The notes under the pieces are model-generated. The model was not told the DNA's origin. It ran no database searches and saw only the letters and a list, made by a program, of their open reading frames with translations. DNA of 64,000 bases from UBA11524 sp965646445 (GTDB lineage: Bacteria; Bacillota; Clostridia; Christensenellales; Aristaeellaceae): NCBI GenBank assembly GCA_965646445.1, contig CBFFZW010000001.1, positions 143,172 to 207,171 on the forward strand, written 5' to 3'. A program made the position numbers and the translations under genes. Position 1 is the first letter of the stretch. The number at the start of each line of letters is the position of its first letter. Shown piece after piece: positions 60,986 to 64,000 of this stretch.

Positions 60986-61351
60986 ATGATTGCTTCGGTT
61001 CTGCATTTCCTGGAAGAATTTGTCCAAACAACAGCCCGGTTCGGCATCGTCTTTATGGAACTGATCGGCATTCTTATCATGCTGATTACCGGCGTGAAGG
61101 CCCTCATCGCTTATTTCCGCAAGGAAGAGGATCTGGTGCTGAACCTGGCCCAGGGAACGGCCCTGGCGCTGGAATTCAAGTTGGGCGGCGAGGTGCTGCG
61201 GACTGTGATCGTCCGGGAGTGGACGGAGCTGGCCATTATCGGCGCGGTGATTGTGCTCCGGGGCGCCATGACGCTGCTGCTGCACTGGAAGATCAAGACG
61301 GAAAAGGAAAGGATCGGCCTGGTGAAGTCCCAGCATGATTCGCTGAAATAA
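60986..61351 (+). CDS. DUF1622 family membrane protein
   Basis: 121 residues with three predicted membrane helices; the EFVQTTARFGIVFMELIGILIMLITGVKAL and LEFKLGGEVLRTVIV segments are family hallmarks. Function unknown. The frame is open to 60884 but a -10-like TACAAT at about 60938-60943 lies inside, so ATG 60986 behind GAGGGAGG is the likely start. Divergent from hemW. Confidence 0.8.
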   Translation: MIASVLHFLEEFVQTTARFGIVFMELIGILIMLITGVKALIAYFRKEEDLVLNLAQGTALALEFKLGGEVLRTVIVREWTELAIIGAVIVLRGAMTLLLHWKIKTEKERIGLVKSQHDSLK

Positions 61352-61360
61352 GCGGCCTGT

Positions 61361-61975
61361 TCACTTTTCACCCGCAGGCGGCGCCTTTGTTCCCATGGCA
61401 AGATTGATGACCGGTACGTGCTGGCGCATCGCATAGGCCACGGTGGACACGGTGCCGCCTTTTGGCTTGGTCAGATAGCACAGGCATAGACTGCTGCGAT
61501 CCACCATGTGCCGGTTGCGCACGAGCATGCAGCCCTCGTAATAGGAGGGGGACAGTACCCGGGTTTCATCGGCGGCATAAAGAATGGCTTCATAGCGCTG
61601 ACAGTCGTATTTGCGCCAGCGAAGCGTCTGATCGCCGCAGGGAAGCACCATGATGAGGCGGACGTCGGCATGGCGCTGACGGAGTGCCAGCGTCCGCTGC
61701 GCCGCCAAAAGATCGAACCCCAGCGCGCCGCCGTTCATAAAGTATCGGAATCCCTGGCTGTAAAGGGCTTCCAGCGTTTCATCCAGCCGCTGAATCAGCT
61801 GTGGCGCGTCCTCCCGACCGATCCGCCGATGCCCCGTGAAGCAGACGGTCATGGGGCGTCTGGCTTGATCCCGGGCGTCGGTTTCGGAGGAATGACGGGA
61901 CCAGAGCATCTCCTGAAGCCGACCGGGCGTCGGGGCCTTGCGCCACCGCCTGGAACTTATTGCCGCCAAGTTCAT
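61361..61975 (-). CDS. SLOG-fold protein (DUF1273/YpsA-like) with N-terminal extension
   Basis: 204 residues. From residue 42: VCFTGHRRIG and NGGALGFDLLAAQ, the SLOG/Rossmann-like nucleotide-binding motifs of the YpsA group, suggested to sense or bind NAD/ADP-ribose-type nucleotides. The first 41 residues have no counterpart I recognise, but a GGAGG site correctly spaced before ATG 61975 supports the long form. 33 bp behind lepA, probably cotranscribed. Confidence 0.82.
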   Translation of the reverse strand: MNLAAISSRRWRKAPTPGRLQEMLWSRHSSETDARDQARRPMTVCFTGHRRIGREDAPQLIQRLDETLEALYSQGFRYFMNGGALGFDLLAAQRTLALRQRHADVRLIMVLPCGDQTLRWRKYDCQRYEAILYAADETRVLSPSYYEGCMLVRNRHMVDRSSLCLCYLTKPKGGTVSTVAYAMRQHVPVINLAMGTKAPPAGEK

Positions 61976-62008
61976 GACGCCGCCTCCGTTTCGTTCGCCG
62001 CTTTTCGC

Positions 62009-63811
62009 TCAGCTGTCCATTTTCAGCACGGCCAGGAAGGCCTCGCTGGGCACCTGCACCGTGCCGAACTGGCGCATGCGTTTTTTGCCTTCCTTCTGCT
62101 TTTCCAGCAGCTTCTTTTTGCGGGTGATGTCGCCGCCGTAGCACTTGGCCAGCACGTCCTTGCGCATGGCCTTGACGGTCTCCCGGGCAATGACCTTGCC
62201 GCCGATGGCCGCCTGAATCGGAATCTCGAACATCTGCCGGGGGATGACGTCCTTGAGCTTTTCGCAGATGGAGCGGCCCCGGCCATAGGCCTTCTCCCGG
62301 TGAACGATGATGGAGAAGGCGTCGCAGATATCGCCGTTGAGGAGGATGTCCAGCTTGACCAGGTCGCTTTCCCGGTAATCCTTCAATTCATAGTCAAAGG
62401 AAGCATAGCCGCGACTGCGGGACTTGATCTGATCGAAGAAGTCAAAGATGATCTCGTTGAGGGGGATGTCATAGTTCAGCTTGACACGATTGCCCTCGTA
62501 CTGCATGTCCAGGAAGATGCCGCGCTTGTCCTGGCACAGATCCATCAGCGTGCCCACCGAGTCCTGGGGTGTGTAAATGGTGGCGTGGACAAAGGGTTCC
62601 TCCATGGTGCTGATTTCACCCACCGGCGGAAGGTTGGAGGGATTGTCGATGAGGTGGACGCTGCCGTCGGTTTTGGTTACGCGGTAGATGACGCTGGGGG
62701 CGGTGGTCACCAGGTTCAGATCCCACTCCCGCTCCAGGCGCGTGGTGATGATGTCCATGTGCAGGAGGCCCAGGAAGCCGCAGCGGAAGCCGTAGCCCAG
62801 GGCCGCCGAGGTTTCGGGATCAAAGCTGAGGGAGGCGTCGTTCATGCGCAGCTTTTCCAGGGCGTCCTTGAGGGCGGGATAGTCCGCGCCGTCCGCCGGA
62901 TACACGCCGCAGAAGACCATGGGCGTGACCTGGCGATAGCCGGGAAGGGGCGTGGCGGCGGGACGTGCGGCGTCCGTGATGGTATCGCCCACGCGGGTAT
63001 CCCGCACGTCCTTGATGGATGCGGCCACATAGCCCACGTCGCCGGGCAGCAGCTCATCGCAGGGCTGATAGCCCGGGGCAAAGGTGCCGACCTCCACCAC
63101 GTCGAATTCGCCGCCGGTGGCCATCAGCCGCATCCGCATGCCGGCCTTCAGGCGGCCCTCCTTGATGCGCACAAAGCAGATGGCGCCGCGGTAGTTATCG
63201 TAGAAGGCGTCGAAAATCAGCGCCTGCAGGGGAGCCTCAGCGTCGCCGGTGGGGGCGGGAATGTACTGGGTGATGGCCTCCAGCACGTCGCCGATGTTCA
63301 GGCCCGTCTTGGCGGACACACAGGGCGCGTAGGAGGCGTCCAGGCCAATGACATCCTTAACCTCCTGACGTACCTCTTCCGGCTGGGCGCTGGGCAGGTC
63401 GATCTTGTTAATGACGGGGATGATCTCGAGGTCATGGTCGATGGCCATGTAGCAGTTGGCCAGCGTCTGGGCCTCAATGCCCTGGGTGGCGTCCACCACC
63501 AGCAGCGCGCCTTCGCAGGCCGCCAGCGCCCGGCTGACCTCATAAGTAAAGTCCACATGGCCGGGGGTGTCGATCAGATTCAGGGTGTAGGTTTCGCCAT
63601 CCTGCGCCTTGTACTGCATCCGCACAGCCTTGCTCTTGATGGTGATGCCCCGCTCCCGTTCCAGCTCCATGCTGTCAAGAATCTGCTCCATCATCTCCCT
63701 TTTTTGGAACACGCCGGTTGTTTCCAGCAGGCGGTCGGCCAGGGTGGACTTGCCATGGTCGATGTGGGCGATAATGCAGAAATTGCGGATTTTACTCAGT
63801 CGATCCGACAC
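62009..63811 (-). CDS. lepA: Elongation factor 4 (LepA)
   Basis: 600-residue translational GTPase that back-translocates or remodels stalled ribosomes. G1 AHIDHGKST (15-23), G3 DTPGHVD, G4 NKIDLPSA, and the LepA-specific C-terminal domain (YGGDITRKKKLLEKQKEGKKRMRQ) are complete. Own promoter at 63861-63889. Confidence 0.97.
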   Translation of the reverse strand: MSDRLSKIRNFCIIAHIDHGKSTLADRLLETTGVFQKREMMEQILDSMELERERGITIKSKAVRMQYKAQDGETYTLNLIDTPGHVDFTYEVSRALAACEGALLVVDATQGIEAQTLANCYMAIDHDLEIIPVINKIDLPSAQPEEVRQEVKDVIGLDASYAPCVSAKTGLNIGDVLEAITQYIPAPTGDAEAPLQALIFDAFYDNYRGAICFVRIKEGRLKAGMRMRLMATGGEFDVVEVGTFAPGYQPCDELLPGDVGYVAASIKDVRDTRVGDTITDAARPAATPLPGYRQVTPMVFCGVYPADGADYPALKDALEKLRMNDASLSFDPETSAALGYGFRCGFLGLLHMDIITTRLEREWDLNLVTTAPSVIYRVTKTDGSVHLIDNPSNLPPVGEISTMEEPFVHATIYTPQDSVGTLMDLCQDKRGIFLDMQYEGNRVKLNYDIPLNEIIFDFFDQIKSRSRGYASFDYELKDYRESDLVKLDILLNGDICDAFSIIVHREKAYGRGRSICEKLKDVIPRQMFEIPIQAAIGGKVIARETVKAMRKDVLAKCYGGDITRKKKLLEKQKEGKKRMRQFGTVQVPSEAFLAVLKMDS

Positions 63812-63860
63812 GGTATTCCCTCCGAAAAGCCCAAAAGGATGGGCAAAATATCATCACTTT

Positions 63861-63889
63861 ATCATAGCGGATTTTGGACGGATTTGCAA
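63861..63889 (-). promoter_or_regulatory. Promoter of lepA
   Basis: Minus strand TTGCAA (63884-63889), 17-bp spacer, TATGAT (63861-63866), 50 bp before the start. Confidence 0.8.
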
Positions 63890-63917
63890 GGGAAAAAACG
63901 CTGGACGGGTGATTTTC

Positions 63918-63940
63918 ACTTGTAGTACTACAATACAAGT
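63918..63940. promoter_or_regulatory. Palindromic operator-like site
   Basis: TTGTAGTACTACAA (63920-63933) is a perfect 14-bp palindrome, overlapped by ACTTGTA/TACAAGT arms (63918-63924, 63934-63940). GntR- or BlaI/CopY-type regulators bind sites of this look. It lies ~30 bp upstream of the lepA -35; it may instead serve a gene beyond the window edge. Confidence 0.5.
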
Positions 63941-64000
63941 TGGACAAAAGGGAAAAAGAGAAGAGACTTGAGAGCCAATCTGTTATCATTGAGAAGCAAC

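Noticed and set aside
61508..63925. An 805-codon plus-strand frame opposite lepA and the SLOG gene
   Set aside because: Antisense shadow of strongly conserved genes; Gly/His/Gln-rich, no ribosome binding site.
1..64000. CRISPR array
   Set aside because: No regularly spaced direct repeats or cas genes were seen.

Overview
The window reads as a chromosome segment of a GC-rich, low-GC-clade anaerobe of the Bacillota (class Clostridia; a gut lineage such as Christensenellales is plausible, but I cannot fix the family from sequence alone). Supporting signs are the Firmicutes gene neighbourhoods (pgpH-ybeY-cdd-era; yloU-fakA-recG; rbgA-rnhB-yraN-comM; hemW next to lepA), Shine-Dalgarno sites of the AAGGAGG type, SigA-type promoters, frequent ATGA/GTGA start-stop overlaps, and a c subunit of the ATP synthase with a sodium-type two-carboxylate site.

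Layout. 1-6.4 kb: end of pgpH, a fused ybeY-cytidine deaminase gene and era, then an aromatic amino acid operon aroA-aroC-pheA. 6.5-6.75 kb: two identical tRNA-Arg(ACG) genes with a strong promoter and terminator. 6.9-13.6 kb: a lower-GC accessory block with a tyrosine recombinase, a 174-bp segment bounded by perfect 21-bp inverted repeats, an SF2 helicase with four helicase-associated repeats, and a visibly rearranged polysaccharide cluster (truncated export permease, C-terminal piece of a thiamine-diphosphate enzyme, nucleotide-sugar reductase, GT2). 13.7-18.7 kb (minus strand): a heterodimeric ABC exporter under a MarR regulator with a large palindromic operator, and an SPL-like radical SAM protein. 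18.8-26.2 kb: murC, a frameshifted acetyltransferase, a YkvI-type transporter, alr, 5-formyl-THF cyclo-ligase, rsmD, coaD and a coiled-coil protein.

26.3-34.3 kb is a second accessory block: a small secreted protein, an anti-sigma-like protein and an ECF sigma factor (minus strand), two flavodoxins and a cupin, a LysR regulator broken by a stop codon, a MerR regulator, a flavin reductase stub, two pieces of a large serine recombinase, an IS3-family element and tRNA-Ser(GGA). 34.5-43.7 kb: rbgA-rnhB-yraN, a 1379-residue protein with two GT-C glycosyltransferase modules, a ComM-like AAA ATPase and a GH4 glycosidase. 44-50.8 kb: the complete ATP synthase operon atpI-B-E-F-H-A-G-D-C. 50.9-64 kb: wecB, a GH105 hydrolase, yloU-fakA-recG, ppk1, hemW, a DUF1622 membrane protein, a SLOG-fold protein and lepA.

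The most striking observation is between 7914 and 8087. The two 21-bp inverted repeats each look like a recombinase core site (7-bp inverted arms around an asymmetric 6-bp spacer), lie just downstream of a complete tyrosine recombinase gene and just upstream of the helicase, and enclose a strong promoter that currently points away from the helicase. This is the architecture of an invertible promoter switch, so the helicase and perhaps the surface-polysaccharide genes behind it are probably phase variable.
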